Part shown: positions 33,831 through 43,692 of the stretch, one piece after another
How the letters are laid out: every line of letters starts with the position of its first letter
How positions within the stretch are numbered: the stretch's first letter is position 1
Source: Actinoplanes couchii
Lineage (GTDB): Bacteria > Actinomycetota > Actinomycetes > Mycobacteriales > Micromonosporaceae
DNA: 49,486 bases
Direction of reading: 5' to 3'
Assembly: GCF_016862075.1 (NCBI RefSeq)
Contig: NZ_BOMG01000124.1
Span: 1-49,486, forward strand
The notes under the pieces: generated by a model
The model's input: only the letters and a program-made list of their open reading frames with translations
The model's database searches: none
What the model was told of the DNA's origin: nothing
Made by a program: the position numbers and the translations under genes

Positions 33831-36800
33831 TCAGACCGCCGTGACCGTCACCGTCACCTGGTCGCCGTCCCCGACCTCACCGGTGAAGCCCTCGGCGAGA
33901 TCGGCGAACTCCACTGTCGTGGCGAGCGTCTCACCCGCGACGAACTCCCGGTACGCCTCGACCGCGGCCCGGACCGTCTCCGGCGCCGACAGCACCAGCG
34001 TGATCCGGTCGCTGACGTCCAGGTCGGCGTCCCGGCGGGCCTGCTGCACCACGCGGATCACGTCGCGGGCCAGACCCTCGGTGGCCAGTTCGGCGGTCAC
34101 CGCGGTGTCCAGGACCACGACACCGGCGCCGGCCGGCAGCGGCGCGGAGTTCTCCACGTCCGAGGCGACCAGCTTCAGCTCGTACTCCCCCTCGGCGAGG
34201 GTGATGCCGGCCGCGACCGGGGCGCCGTCGACGAGCTGCCAGTCACCGGACTTGACCGCCTTGATGACCTGCTGGACCTGCTTGCCGACCCGGGGGCCGA
34301 GCGCCCGCGGCACGACGGTCAGGACCTGCCGGCAGTACGCGGCGACGTCGTCGGTGAAGACCACGTCCTTGACGTTGACCTCGTCCTTGAGCAGGTCGCC
34401 GAGGCTCTGCACGGTGTCGCCGGCCTCGGCGGCGACCGTCAGCTTCGCCAGCGGCAGCCGGACCCGCAGGCCCTTCGCCTTGCGCAGCGACAGGGCCGCC
34501 GAGGCGACGTCCCGGATCGCGTCCATCGAGGCGACCAGGTCGTGGTCGGCCGGGAACGTCTCCGCGGACGGCCAGTCGGTCAGGTGCACCGAACGGCCGC
34601 CGGTCAGGCCGCGCCAGATCTCCTCGGCGGTCAGCGGCGCGAGCGGCGCCACCACCCGGGTGAGGGTCTCCAACACGGTGGCCAGGGTGTCGAAGGCGTC
34701 CTCGTCACCGGCCCAGAAGCGGTCCCTCGATCGACGCACATACCAGTTGGTGAGGGCGTCGAGGTAGCTCCTTGTTGAAGCGGCCGCACCGGAGATGTCG
34801 TATTCGTCCATCTGCCGTTGAACGTCCGCCACCAGCTCACCGGTCTTGGCGAGAACGTAGCGGTCCAACAGATGGGTAGAATTTGTCCGGAATTTCGCCT
34901 CATAGCCGGATGCGTTGGCGTAAAGGCTGAAGAAGTACCAGACGTTCCAGAGCGGCAGCAGCACCTGGCGCACCGAGTCGCGGATCGCCACCTCGGTCAC
35001 CGGCATGTCGCCACCCCGGAGCACCGGGGAGGACATCAGCATCCAGCGCATGGCGTCCGAGCCGTACGTGTCGAACACCCGGTAGACGTCCGGGTAGTTC
35101 CGCAGCGACTTGGACATCTTGCGACCGTCCTCGCCCAGCAGGATGCCGTGGCTCAGGCAGTTGCGGAACGCGGGCCGGTCGAACAGCGCGGTGGCCAGTA
35201 CGTGCATCGTGTAGAACCAGCCGCGGGTCTGCCCGATGTACTCGACGATGAAGTCGCCCGGGTAGTGGTCCTCGAACCAGTCCTTGTTCTCGAACGGGTA
35301 GTGCACCTGGGCGAACGGCATCGACCCGGACTCGAACCAGCAGTCCAGCACCTCGGGGACGCGGCGCATGGTGGACTGCCCGGTCGGGTCGTCCGGGTTC
35401 GGGCGGGTCAGCTCGTCCACGTACGGCCGGTGCAGGTCGGTGACCTTGACCCCGAAGTCACGCTCCAGGTCCTCGTAGGAGCCGTAGACGTCGACCCGCG
35501 GGTACTGCGGGTCGTCGGACTTCCACACCGGGATCGGCGAACCCCAGAACCGGTTACGGGAGATCGACCAGTCGCGGGCATTGGCCAGCCACTTGCCGAA
35601 CGAGCCGTCCTTGATGTGGCCGGGCGTCCAGTTGATCTCCTGGTTCAGCTCGACCATCCGGTCCCGGAACGTGCTCACCGCCACGAACCAGGACGACACC
35701 GCCTTGTAGACGAGCGGGGTGTCGCAGCGCCAGCAGTGCGGGTAGGAGTGGACGTACGCGTCGTGGCGCACCACCACGCCCCGGCCCTTGAGCGCGGCGA
35801 TCACCGGCTTGTTCGCGTCGAAGACCTGCAGACCCTGGTAATCCGGGACCAGCGAGGTGAAGCGGGTGTGCTCGTCGACGGTCACCACGGTCGGGATGCC
35901 GGCCGCGTTGCAGGCGTTCTGGTCGTCCTCACCGAAGGCCGGGGCCATGTGGACGACACCGGTGCCGTCCTCGGTGGTCACGAAGTCGGCGCCGAGGACC
36001 TGGAAGGCGTTCTCCCCGGCCGGCTCGACGAGGAAGTCGAACAGCGGGGTGTATTTTTTCCCGACCAGATCAGCCCCCTGCACGGTGCCGACCTGCTCAA
36101 AACCTTCCAGCTCCTTTGCGTACGCGGGGAGCCGGCTCGCGCCAAGAAGGAGCTTTTGTCCATCCTTGTCCGACATAACGGCATAATCGATGTCAGGGCC
36201 GACCGCCAGCGCCAGGTTCGACGGCAGCGTCCACGGCGTGGTCGTCCACACCGCGATGTCCTCACCGGTCTCCAGGCGGAACTTCACGGTCAGCGCCGGG
36301 TCGGTGCGGTCCCGGTAGACGTCGTCCATCCGGGTCTCGGTGTTGGACAGCGGCGTCTCACAACGCCAGCAGTAGGCGAGCACCCGGAAGCCCTCGTAGA
36401 CCAGACCCTTCTCGTGCAGGGTCTTGAAGGCCCACATGACCGATTCCATGTACGCCGGGTCGAGGGTCTTGTAGTCGTTCTCGAAGTCCACCCACCGCGC
36501 CTGCCGGGTGACGTACTTCTCCCAGTCCTTGGTGTAGGCGAGCACCGACGCCCGGCAGGCCTCGTTGAACTTCTCGATGCCCAGGTCGACGATCTGCGCC
36601 TTGCTGGTGATGCCGAGCTGCTTCTCGGTCTCCACCTCGGCCGGCATGCCGTGGGTGTCCCAGCCGAACCGGCGTTCCACGTGCTTGCCGCGCATCGCCT
36701 GGTAGCGCGGGACCAGGTCCTTCACGTACCCGGTGAAAAGGTGCCCGTAGTGCGGCAGACCGTTGGCGAACGGCGGGCCGTCGTAGAAGACGTACTCGTT

Positions 36801-36947
36801 GGCGCCGTTCTCCCCGGCCGGGCGCTGATCGACGGACGCCTCGAAGGTCTTGTCCGCGGCCCAGTGCTCCAGGACCGCACGTTCAACCCCGGGAAGATCA
36901 GGGCTTGCCGGTACGCCGGTGGCGTCGGAGTGTTTCGGATAGGCCAT
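33831..36947 (-). CDS. ileS: Isoleucyl-tRNA synthetase, type 2
   Basis: Class I synthetase of 1038 residues. The first motif is HYGH (residues 66-69, in GLPHYGHLFTGYVKDL) and the second KMSKS (about 609, in GRKMSKSLRNYPDVYR). The HYGH form and overall length mark the eukaryote-like type 2 enzyme, a class generally insensitive to mupirocin. The editing domain and anticodon-binding C-terminus look complete. Two internal stretches, near 34740-34930 and 36040-36200, are more A/T-rich and use codons otherwise avoided in this gene. A T-box riboswitch precedes the start. Confidence 0.97.
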   Translation of the reverse strand: MAYPKHSDATGVPASPDLPGVERAVLEHWAADKTFEASVDQRPAGENGANEYVFYDGPPFANGLPHYGHLFTGYVKDLVPRYQAMRGKHVERRFGWDTHGMPAEVETEKQLGITSKAQIVDLGIEKFNEACRASVLAYTKDWEKYVTRQARWVDFENDYKTLDPAYMESVMWAFKTLHEKGLVYEGFRVLAYCWRCETPLSNTETRMDDVYRDRTDPALTVKFRLETGEDIAVWTTTPWTLPSNLALAVGPDIDYAVMSDKDGQKLLLGASRLPAYAKELEGFEQVGTVQGADLVGKKYTPLFDFLVEPAGENAFQVLGADFVTTEDGTGVVHMAPAFGEDDQNACNAAGIPTVVTVDEHTRFTSLVPDYQGLQVFDANKPVIAALKGRGVVVRHDAYVHSYPHCWRCDTPLVYKAVSSWFVAVSTFRDRMVELNQEINWTPGHIKDGSFGKWLANARDWSISRNRFWGSPIPVWKSDDPQYPRVDVYGSYEDLERDFGVKVTDLHRPYVDELTRPNPDDPTGQSTMRRVPEVLDCWFESGSMPFAQVHYPFENKDWFEDHYPGDFIVEYIGQTRGWFYTMHVLATALFDRPAFRNCLSHGILLGEDGRKMSKSLRNYPDVYRVFDTYGSDAMRWMLMSSPVLRGGDMPVTEVAIRDSVRQVLLPLWNVWYFFSLYANASGYEAKFRTNSTHLLDRYVLAKTGELVADVQRQMDEYDISGAAASTRSYLDALTNWYVRRSRDRFWAGDEDAFDTLATVLETLTRVVAPLAPLTAEEIWRGLTGGRSVHLTDWPSAETFPADHDLVASMDAIRDVASAALSLRKAKGLRVRLPLAKLTVAAEAGDTVQSLGDLLKDEVNVKDVVFTDDVAAYCRQVLTVVPRALGPRVGKQVQQVIKAVKSGDWQLVDGAPVAAGITLAEGEYELKLVASDVENSAPLPAGAGVVVLDTAVTAELATEGLARDVIRVVQQARRDADLDVSDRITLVLSAPETVRAAVEAYREFVAGETLATTVEFADLAEGFTGEVGDGDQVTVTVTAV

Positions 36948-36949
36948 TC

Positions 36950-37195
36950 TGGTAGTCCCCTCGAGCAGTTCACATGACGTGACTGCGAGGACGAGCCGGT
37001 CTCGGCCCGCGGTACCACCTCGCTTGACGGTTCGTGGCGACCCGCCCGCTCATTCGCCGGATGATCTGCGCGGTCCGGTGTCCGCCCGGTTCTACTGGAG
37101 CTCTCGCTCGTTCTTCCGGAGGCTCCCCGGTGATGGCCGGTTCAAAGCCTGCGTGCCCACAACGATACCGGCCGCCCTCCCATTCCCTCATCCGC
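36950..37195 (-). promoter_or_regulatory. Translational T-box riboswitch of ileS
   Basis: On the minus strand the region contains the T-box sequence TGGTACCGCG (37017-37008), a specifier ATC (37166-37164) in a short stem I region, and the Shine-Dalgarno GAGGGG (36962-36957). TACCA (36954-36950), just before the start codon, is complementary to the T-box TGGTA. With uncharged tRNA-Ile bound, the T-box would pair with the tRNA acceptor end and free the ribosome binding site. There is no T-run, so control is at translation, as described for actinobacterial ileS genes with an ultrashort stem I. Confidence 0.9.
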
Positions 37196-37256
37196 ATTAC
37201 GCCCGCGCGGAGACGGCGTCGGCGTGCCCCGCTCCGGGCGAGCCCCGACACGCTGC

Positions 37257-37301
37257 AAAAAGGCGCCCGGTCACCTTTTCTCAGGTGACCGGGCGCCTTT
37301 T
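37257..37301. terminator. Bidirectional terminator below ndk
   Basis: Perfect 16-base-pair stem (37261-37276 and 37283-37298) with loop TTTCTC, an A-run on the left and TTTT on the right. On the minus strand it ends ndk transcripts and separates them from the ileS leader. Confidence 0.9.
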
Positions 37302-37307
37302 CGAGTG

Positions 37308-37724
37308 TCAGATCTTGGGGAACCAGAGGGCCAGCTCGCGCTCGGCGCTCTCCGGCGAGTCGGAGGCGTGCACCAGGTTCTCCCGGTTGGAGAGAGCCAG
37401 GTCACCCCGGATCGTGCCGGCCGCCGCCTTGCGGCCGTCGGTGGAGCCGATCATGGCCCGGACCACCTCGATGACCGAGTCACCGGACAGCACCAGCGCC
37501 GCGAGCGGGCCGCTCGTCATGAAATCCTTCAAGGGCGGGTAGAAATCCCGCTCGACGTGCTCGGCGTAGTGCGCGTCGGCCAGGGCGCCGTCCATCGTGC
37601 GCAACTCCAGCGCCTCGACGATCAGGCCTTTACGCTCGAAACGGGACAGGATCTCGCCGAGCAGTCCGCGGCGGACCGCGTCAGGCTTGATGAGGACGAG
37701 CGAACGCTCGGTGGTGCTGGACAC
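37308..37724 (-). CDS. ndk: Nucleoside diphosphate kinase
   Basis: Balances nucleoside triphosphates, 138 residues. LVLIKPDAV opens the fold, and the phosphorylated His is in NLVHASDSPESAERE. The start is the GTG at 37724 with GGAGG six to seven bases upstream; the ATG at 37742 lies before the ribosome binding site. A TAGGCT hexamer around 37768-37773 (minus strand) is a plausible -10 element. Confidence 0.97.
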   Translation of the reverse strand: MSSTTERSLVLIKPDAVRRGLLGEILSRFERKGLIVEALELRTMDGALADAHYAEHVERDFYPPLKDFMTSGPLAALVLSGDSVIEVVRAMIGSTDGRKAAAGTIRGDLALSNRENLVHASDSPESAERELALWFPKI

Positions 37725-37840
37725 GTGGTTCCTCCGTTGCAAGGTCAGGTCGACACGCGGAGTTCAGCCTATCGGTACCGCGAACGGCGCGAGCAGCGAT
37801 GTCGGGACCGGCGCACTTTCGCGGACACACCGCGTGGCCA

Positions 37841-37846
37841 TAACCT
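37841..37846 (+). promoter_or_regulatory. Candidate -10 of the VOC membrane-protein gene
   Basis: TAACCT fits TANNNT and lies about 25 bases before the GTG start at 37872, leaving room for the GGGAGG ribosome binding site. No clear -35 hexamer. Confidence 0.35.
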
Positions 37847-37871
37847 GACGGGGACTACCGGGAGGTCCACA

Positions 37872-40800
37872 GTGGCGAACCAGACCGGCCGGCCCATCGC
37901 TCCGGCACGCAAACTGGTGTCGGCGATCATGGCTACGCTGGCGTGCTTCGTGATCGTTTTCGGACTGGGTATGGCGAGTTTTCCGGTCGCCATATTCGGT
38001 TTGGCCGTGCTCGGCCTGTCCGTGGGCGTCGCCTTCATGAACGTGTCACGCCGCGGCGGCCGCGCCACCGTGGCCGGCACCGCCGAGGTCAACTCGATCA
38101 CGCCACCGCCGGCCGCCGGCGCCTACGGCCGTGCCACCATCGAGCTGGTGGTGGTCGCTCCCGGGCTGGGCGCCTTCGAGACGATGGTCCGCGAGTCCCG
38201 GGTGCCGGTGGAGAAGTGGCCGCTGCCCGGCACCACCGTGCCGATCACCGTGGACGTCGACGACACCCGCCGGGTGCGGGTCAGTTGGAAGGACGCTCCG
38301 GCGAGGCGTCTGGGCGAGGACCCGCCCCCGCCGCCGCAGCCCACCACCCGCTCCGACGCCGGCGACCTGGACGACGAGCTGCTGGGCCGGGTCGACCCGG
38401 CCCCGTGGGAGGGCCGCCACGACTGGGACGCCGACGGCGACGGCGTGTCCCCGTCGAGAGGCGGCGGCACCGCCACCACTTACGCCCGCCGCACGGCCAC
38501 GCCGGTGGTGGTCCGGGACACCCCCGCCGGGACCATAGTCGAAGGCCAGGTGGTGGACACCGAGGAGGAGCCACCCCCACTCCCCCGCCGGGCCGGAAGC
38601 GCACACCGCTTCGACCCGCCCCCCACTCCCCTGGACGACGACCTACGCACCCCCCACCCGCCCCGTGACCTGGACGACGACCTGCACACCACTCGCAGGC
38701 CCGGCAGCCTCGACGAGGACCTGCACACAGCACACACGGCAGTCGACCTCGACGACCCGCGCACCGCGCGGCCGGCCGGCACCCGGGACGACCGGCGCAC
38801 CGACCGCGATTTCGAGGACGACCTCCTCACCCGCCGCGACCCGGACGCAGCCGACTCCACGCGCACCCCGGACCTGGCAGACGACCTGTTCGCCGCCGAT
38901 TCCTCCCGGGACGACGACCGCCACCACGCCCGGACAGCCGGAATCCCGGACCCGGACGACACCCCGCACCCGCCACGGCCGACCCCCACGCCGAACCTGA
39001 ACGAGGAACCACACGCCGCCCGATCCACACGCACGTCAAATCCGGACGACGACCTGTTCCCCGAACGACCCGGCGAAGACGAACCGCCCTGGTCAGCTCC
39101 GTCCCGAGCCACCGGACCTTCCACCAGGCCGTCCCGAGACCCGGACGATCACCCGTTCGCAGACCCCCACCCGGTGGCCGACCCCCGCCCGGTGGCCGAC
39201 CCCCATCCGGTGGCCGACCCCCATCCGGTGGCCAGCTCCCGCCCGGTAGCGGACGAACCACGCATCACCCCGACCCGCTCCGCACCCCCCGCCACGCCGG
39301 ACGCCTGGAGCGCGGTCCCGTCAGAATCCCCGTTCACATCGACAACAAGCGATTCCCCACCCTCGTCCGCAGGTTCCCCACCTTCCGGCCAGGCAACAGC
39401 GCGCGCAACCTGGTCCGGCCCCCAACCCCGCCCGACAGGCACCCGCCCGAGCCCACGAAAAAGGCCGGCCCCAACCCCAACCCAAACCCCTTCCGCCGGT
39501 ACGCCCCCCGAGCCCACCACAGCCCATTCCCCAGCCACCGCCGGTATCCCCTCCGAACCCACCACAGCTCATTCCCCCGCCAGCGCCGGCACGGTGACCA
39601 CCTCCGAGCCAACGGCCAAGCCCCAGACAACAACCCCACCCACCCAGCGCCCCCCGTCCGAAGCCGACACAGCCATCGACTTGGACTTGGACGACCCACC
39701 AGCAACGACGTCCACAACATCCACCCAATCCGCTCCGGCTCCGGCTCCGGCTCAGCGAACCGAGTCGAAAGCCGGCCCCCACCGCGCCCATTTCACCGAC
39801 ACGTCCTGGCAGTCCGCCACCGCCGACGAGTCCCAGCGCACCGAATCCAGCGACCCGTCCCAGCCCACCGAGCCAAGCGCCCGGCCGCAGCGCCTAGAGA
39901 CCAACGGCCCGGCGCAGCGCCTGGAGACCGACGGCCCGGCGCAGCACACAGAGACCAACGGCCCGGCGCAGCACACGGAAACCAATGGACCCTCGCGGCC
40001 CGGTGAGCACAGCGACCAGACGCAACCCGCCAGGCCCATCGGTCCAGACATCGTGATCCCGATGGGTTCCGCCCCCTCCACCTCGCAAACCCGAGAAGAC
40101 CGTGAAGAACGGCATGGCAGGGAAGGCCGAGAGTCCTGGGAGGGCAGGGAAGGCCGGGAACTCCGGGAGTCCAGGGAAGGCCGAGAGTCCAGGGAAGGCC
40201 GAGAGTCCAGGGAAGGCCGAGAAGGCCGGGACCGTCCGGAGACCCGCGCCACGGATTCCGGTGCGCGCGCCGAGTCCGTCAGGCCGGTGTCCCCCGCAGC
40301 GACTTCGCGTCGGACCACCGACGCCGATCCGTCGCGCCGAACCCAGGATGCAGAAACCACCCAGTCCGAGGGCTTCCGCCGCCCCCGATCCACCGGCCCG
40401 ACCGATCCGGTTTCTCCCGCGGCCCGTTCCCCCCGACCGTTCGGCGAGATCCCGCCCCCTGCCCCGGTAGCCCGCCCGGCCAGTTTGCCCACCCCGCCCC
40501 CACCACCGACGGCAAGGCCAAGCCACGCGGCCCCGCCGCCCCCACCGCCGACCCGCTCCACCCGCCTGCAGTCCTCCCAGTCCCGCGACTTCCGGGATTC
40601 CCAGGACGCCCGGAACCCCCAAGGCCCCTGGGGTCCTCAAGACCCCCGGGATCCCCAAGACCCCCGGAGTTCTCAGGACGCCCGGGATCCCCAAGACCCC
40701 CGGGATCCCCAGGACCCGCGGAGTTCTCAGGACGCCCGGGATCCCCGAGACCCCCGGAATTCCCAAGACACCCGGAATTCCCAAGACACCCGGGATCCCC

Positions 40801-43250
40801 GAGACACTCGGGACCAGCAGGCGTGGTCCCGCCCAGCTCGAAGCGCCCCGCCCTCACCTCCGTCCCCTCGCCCGGCCCCGTCTCCACGCCCGGCCCGAGA
40901 GGACGAACGCTGGGCCCCACCGGTCCCCGAACGTCTGGCTCCCCGGCCCCCACGCCAGCCCCAGCCCCGGGACACCACAGACCCCACCCCAACGCGCCAG
41001 TCCGCCCCCTGGGACACAACGCAGCCGGAGCAGTCCCCCCAGACCCCACCGGCAGAGGCCACCACCCAGCCGGAGCCAACAACCCGAGCCTCAGCCGCAG
41101 GAACCACGCAAGCCGAGCCAGCACACCAGCCCCCGCCCCCAGACGCCCCCCAGTCGGAGACCTCCCAGTCGGAGCCGATGCGTTCGGTCTCGCCCTCGGA
41201 AACCTCGCGGGCCGAGCCCGGACACAAGCCCTCGCCCTCGGCGGCCGCCCAGGCTGAGCCGATGCGTTCGGTTCCGCCCTCGGAGGCCGCCCAGCCAGAG
41301 CCGACGCGTTCGGTTCCGCCCTCGGCGACCGCCCAGCCGGAGTCACCGTCAACCCGCGGCCCGGTCCCATCACCCACCGGGCCTACGGCAACCCACGCCG
41401 AGTCCCCTTGGTCTCCGCCCACCGCGCGGACCACGCCCACAGCCCACGGCTCAGCTCCGGTCCCGCCGAACGTGGACGCCCGCCCGCTGGGCAGCCGCAC
41501 CCGCTTCTTCATGCAGCCGGGCGACGAGCTACAGCAGGAAACCGAGTCACACCAGGAAAGCGAGTCGCGCCTGCTTGGGGGAACCCACCCGAACAGCACG
41601 ACCTACCAGGGTGGCGAGCCGCACCGGGACAGCGGGGCGGCCCCGCGCGGCACAACCGACCGGAACAGCGAGACGGACCAGCACAGCAGGGCCTACCAGG
41701 ACGGCGAGACGGACCAGCACAGCACGGCCTACCAGGACAGTGGGACGGCCCCGCGCGGCACGGCCTTCCAGGACAACGAACCGCGCCAGCACGAGCAAGG
41801 TCGCCGGGAGAGCACAACACGGCCGGAGAGCGAACCCCGGCCATCAACCGGCTTCCCGCAGGGCTCCCCGCCGGGTGCCTTCACCACGACCCGTCCGGAA
41901 CCGACTCCCGCATCGGTTCGGCCCGAGCCCCAACCCGATCGCACCCCGTCGGCGACCCCGACGCCGGTCGGCCAGCCGCCGGCCGCGCCGGTACCGGACA
42001 GGCCGTTCCCGAGCGCCCCGTCACCCACCGCACCGCGAGCCGATCAGCCCTGGCCCGAGCCCACCGACCGCCCCCGAGCGAAGGACCAGGCAGGAATCAC
42101 CGATCGCCCCAGGGCCGAGGACCAAGCAGGAATCACCGACCGCCCCCGGGCCAAGGACCAGGTATGGATCACCGACGAAGATGACAAGCCGGGCCCGGAC
42201 CAGATCGACATCCCGCTCGACCGAGACTTCCCGATCGGCGGCGATCTACCTTTCGTAAGCGTCCGGCAGCCGGCCCCCGCCCCAGCGGAAGGCCAAGCCC
42301 AGAACCAAGGCCAAGCCCAGGACCAGCCCCAAAACCAGGACGCGGGCGAAGACCGGAACCGGGACGAGGTCCGGAACCAGGACAAAGACCGGGACCGGAA
42401 CCAGGACAAAGACCGGGACCGGAACCGGGACGAAGACCGGTACCAGAGCCAGGACGAAGACCGGTACCAGAGCCAGGACGAAGACCGGTACCAGAGCCAG
42501 GACCGGCATCAAGACCAGCAGCAAGCCGAGGCTCAGCCTCAGGGCCGGATCCCCAGCGAGTCGATCAGCTCCCCGGCACGAACCCCGGACCGTGACCAAG
42601 ACCGCGATCGGAACGACCCCGCGCCCGAAAAGCCGGCCGCCTCCGAGCAACTCCCGAGAATGCCGCAGCCGTCAGCACTGCGCGACGGCATCCTCGGCAT
42701 AGCGGTAGGCCGCGCCGCCGTCTCCCCCGAGGCCTTCGCAACCACCCACCTGGAAGACGTCGACGAGCCGCAACCAGCCCAGAGCAGCGGCCCGTGGGGC
42801 GATTTCAGCCGCCGAGAGCCCGACGAACACGCCGGCGACGTGATCACCGCCTACCCGAGCGCACGCCCGGGCCCGGCCGGCGCGATCCACGGCGTAGGGA
42901 TCACCGTCCTGGTCACCGAACTGGACCGGTCGACCCGCTTCTACCGTGACATCCTCGGTTTCCACGAGATCGACAACGGCGACGGCAGTGCGGTGCTGGC
43001 GTCCGGCGACACCCGCCTGGTGTTGCGGACGGTGCACAACCTGACAGCCGAAGCGGGCCGCCTGATCTACCTGAACCTGGAGGTGGGCGACATCGAGGCG
43101 GTACACGCCGAGCTACGCGACAAGGGCGTCAAGTTCGTCCACTCCCCACGCCCGGTGAACCGCGGCGACCGCCTGGAACTATGGTCGGCGACGTTCCGAG
43201 ACCCGGACAACCACAACATCGCCATCACCCAGTGGCGGGCCATTCAATAG
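37872..43250 (+). CDS. Giant membrane protein with C-terminal VOC domain
   Basis: A 1792-residue protein. Residues about 15-57 form two membrane helices (LVSAIMATLACFVIVFGLGM, then FPVAIFGLAVLGLSVGVAF), and a conserved-looking beta-rich section follows (about 60-155: ATVAGTAEVNSI ... VPITVDVDDTRRVRVSWKDAP). About 1500 residues of Pro/Arg/Asp/Glu/Gln/Ser repeats come next. The C-terminal 120 residues (about 1671-1792) are a VOC/glyoxalase-type domain: VGITVLVTELDRSTRFYRDILGFHEID ... LELWSATFRDPDNHNIAITQW. Metal or substrate is unknown. GTG start with GGGAGG six bases upstream; the longer open frame to 37224 crosses ndk and the ileS leader and is not coding. Confidence 0.85.
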   Translation: MANQTGRPIAPARKLVSAIMATLACFVIVFGLGMASFPVAIFGLAVLGLSVGVAFMNVSRRGGRATVAGTAEVNSITPPPAAGAYGRATIELVVVAPGLGAFETMVRESRVPVEKWPLPGTTVPITVDVDDTRRVRVSWKDAPARRLGEDPPPPPQPTTRSDAGDLDDELLGRVDPAPWEGRHDWDADGDGVSPSRGGGTATTYARRTATPVVVRDTPAGTIVEGQVVDTEEEPPPLPRRAGSAHRFDPPPTPLDDDLRTPHPPRDLDDDLHTTRRPGSLDEDLHTAHTAVDLDDPRTARPAGTRDDRRTDRDFEDDLLTRRDPDAADSTRTPDLADDLFAADSSRDDDRHHARTAGIPDPDDTPHPPRPTPTPNLNEEPHAARSTRTSNPDDDLFPERPGEDEPPWSAPSRATGPSTRPSRDPDDHPFADPHPVADPRPVADPHPVADPHPVASSRPVADEPRITPTRSAPPATPDAWSAVPSESPFTSTTSDSPPSSAGSPPSGQATARATWSGPQPRPTGTRPSPRKRPAPTPTQTPSAGTPPEPTTAHSPATAGIPSEPTTAHSPASAGTVTTSEPTAKPQTTTPPTQRPPSEADTAIDLDLDDPPATTSTTSTQSAPAPAPAQRTESKAGPHRAHFTDTSWQSATADESQRTESSDPSQPTEPSARPQRLETNGPAQRLETDGPAQHTETNGPAQHTETNGPSRPGEHSDQTQPARPIGPDIVIPMGSAPSTSQTREDREERHGREGRESWEGREGRELRESREGRESREGRESREGREGRDRPETRATDSGARAESVRPVSPAATSRRTTDADPSRRTQDAETTQSEGFRRPRSTGPTDPVSPAARSPRPFGEIPPPAPVARPASLPTPPPPPTARPSHAAPPPPPPTRSTRLQSSQSRDFRDSQDARNPQGPWGPQDPRDPQDPRSSQDARDPQDPRDPQDPRSSQDARDPRDPRNSQDTRNSQDTRDPRDTRDQQAWSRPARSAPPSPPSPRPAPSPRPAREDERWAPPVPERLAPRPPRQPQPRDTTDPTPTRQSAPWDTTQPEQSPQTPPAEATTQPEPTTRASAAGTTQAEPAHQPPPPDAPQSETSQSEPMRSVSPSETSRAEPGHKPSPSAAAQAEPMRSVPPSEAAQPEPTRSVPPSATAQPESPSTRGPVPSPTGPTATHAESPWSPPTARTTPTAHGSAPVPPNVDARPLGSRTRFFMQPGDELQQETESHQESESRLLGGTHPNSTTYQGGEPHRDSGAAPRGTTDRNSETDQHSRAYQDGETDQHSTAYQDSGTAPRGTAFQDNEPRQHEQGRRESTTRPESEPRPSTGFPQGSPPGAFTTTRPEPTPASVRPEPQPDRTPSATPTPVGQPPAAPVPDRPFPSAPSPTAPRADQPWPEPTDRPRAKDQAGITDRPRAEDQAGITDRPRAKDQVWITDEDDKPGPDQIDIPLDRDFPIGGDLPFVSVRQPAPAPAEGQAQNQGQAQDQPQNQDAGEDRNRDEVRNQDKDRDRNQDKDRDRNRDEDRYQSQDEDRYQSQDEDRYQSQDRHQDQQQAEAQPQGRIPSESISSPARTPDRDQDRDRNDPAPEKPAASEQLPRMPQPSALRDGILGIAVGRAAVSPEAFATTHLEDVDEPQPAQSSGPWGDFSRREPDEHAGDVITAYPSARPGPAGAIHGVGITVLVTELDRSTRFYRDILGFHEIDNGDGSAVLASGDTRLVLRTVHNLTAEAGRLIYLNLEVGDIEAVHAELRDKGVKFVHSPRPVNRGDRLELWSATFRDPDNHNIAITQWRAIQ
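39162..39233. repeat. 18-bp tandem repeat coding DPHPVA
   Basis: Four head-to-tail 18-base units (39162-39179, 39180-39197, 39198-39215, 39216-39233) differing at one or two bases, in frame within the VOC protein gene. Confidence 0.9.
40167..40220. repeat. 18-bp perfect tandem repeat coding ESREGR
   Basis: Three identical 18-base units (40167-40184, 40185-40202, 40203-40220), flanked by diverged copies from about 40120 to 40235. Confidence 0.9.
40591..40813. repeat. 18-bp-periodic repeats coding DPQDPR/SSQDAR
   Basis: An array based on CCCGGGATCCCCAAGACC-like units in registers of 9 and 18 bases. It codes DPRDPQ, SSQDAR and NSQDTR variants. Higher-order copies are visible, for example the block containing GGAGTTCTCAGGACGCCC occurs twice. 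Confidence 0.85.
42429..42500. repeat. 24-bp perfect tandem repeat coding DEDRYQSQ
   Basis: Three identical 24-base units (42429-42452, 42453-42476, 42477-42500). They are preceded from about 42350 by related GACCGGAACCAGGACAAA-type units coding DRNQDK. Confidence 0.92.
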
Positions 43251-43255
43251 CAGAA

Positions 43256-43280
43256 GGGGGCGGCCGTAAAAGCCGCCCCC
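43256..43280. terminator. Stem between convergent VOC and DUF4233 genes
   Basis: Perfect 9-base-pair stem GGGGGCGGC/GCCGCCCCC (43256-43264 and 43272-43280), six bases after the VOC-gene stop. There is no T-run on either side; it may act as a bidirectional 3'-end stem. Confidence 0.55.
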
Positions 43281-43341
43281 AAAGCCCCGAAGCCCCGAAA
43301 ACCTAAAAGCTCCGGGAGCCCCGAAGAGCCCCGCCAAAAGT

Positions 43342-43692
43342 TCAGCCGAGAATGCTCCGCCGAACGTGCAGTGCATAAACCCACGCCAGCCCGAAGATCA
43401 CCCCGACCGCGGCAAGCGTCCAGTGCAGAAACCCACCGGCGAGCAGCAACACCTGAACACCGCTGCCGGCATGCCAGGCCCAGTCCCGCTTCATCATCCC
43501 GGTGAGCAGCGCCGCCACCACGGCCAGCACCAGAACCGCGATGATCGGCGTGCCGCTGTCCGCCCCGGCGAGCATCTTCAACGGCGCGATCATCAACAGC
43601 AGCACGATCACTTCGAACCCGAGAGTGGCCGCGCCCAGACCCCGTACCGCAGCAACGGGGTTCTTGAGCCCGGAAGGTTTCTGCTCGGTCAT
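43342..43692 (-). CDS. DUF4233 membrane protein
   Basis: A 116-residue protein with three or four membrane helices (AATLGFEVIVLLLMIAPL, IIAVLVLAVVAALLTGM, VQVLLLAGGFLHW, LAAVGVIFGLAWVYAL). It belongs to the DUF4233 family found after folC in actinobacteria. Function unknown. Its start overlaps the folC stop by four bases (ATGA). Confidence 0.9.
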   Translation of the reverse strand: MTEQKPSGLKNPVAAVRGLGAATLGFEVIVLLLMIAPLKMLAGADSGTPIIAVLVLAVVAALLTGMMKRDWAWHAGSGVQVLLLAGGFLHWTLAAVGVIFGLAWVYALHVRRSILG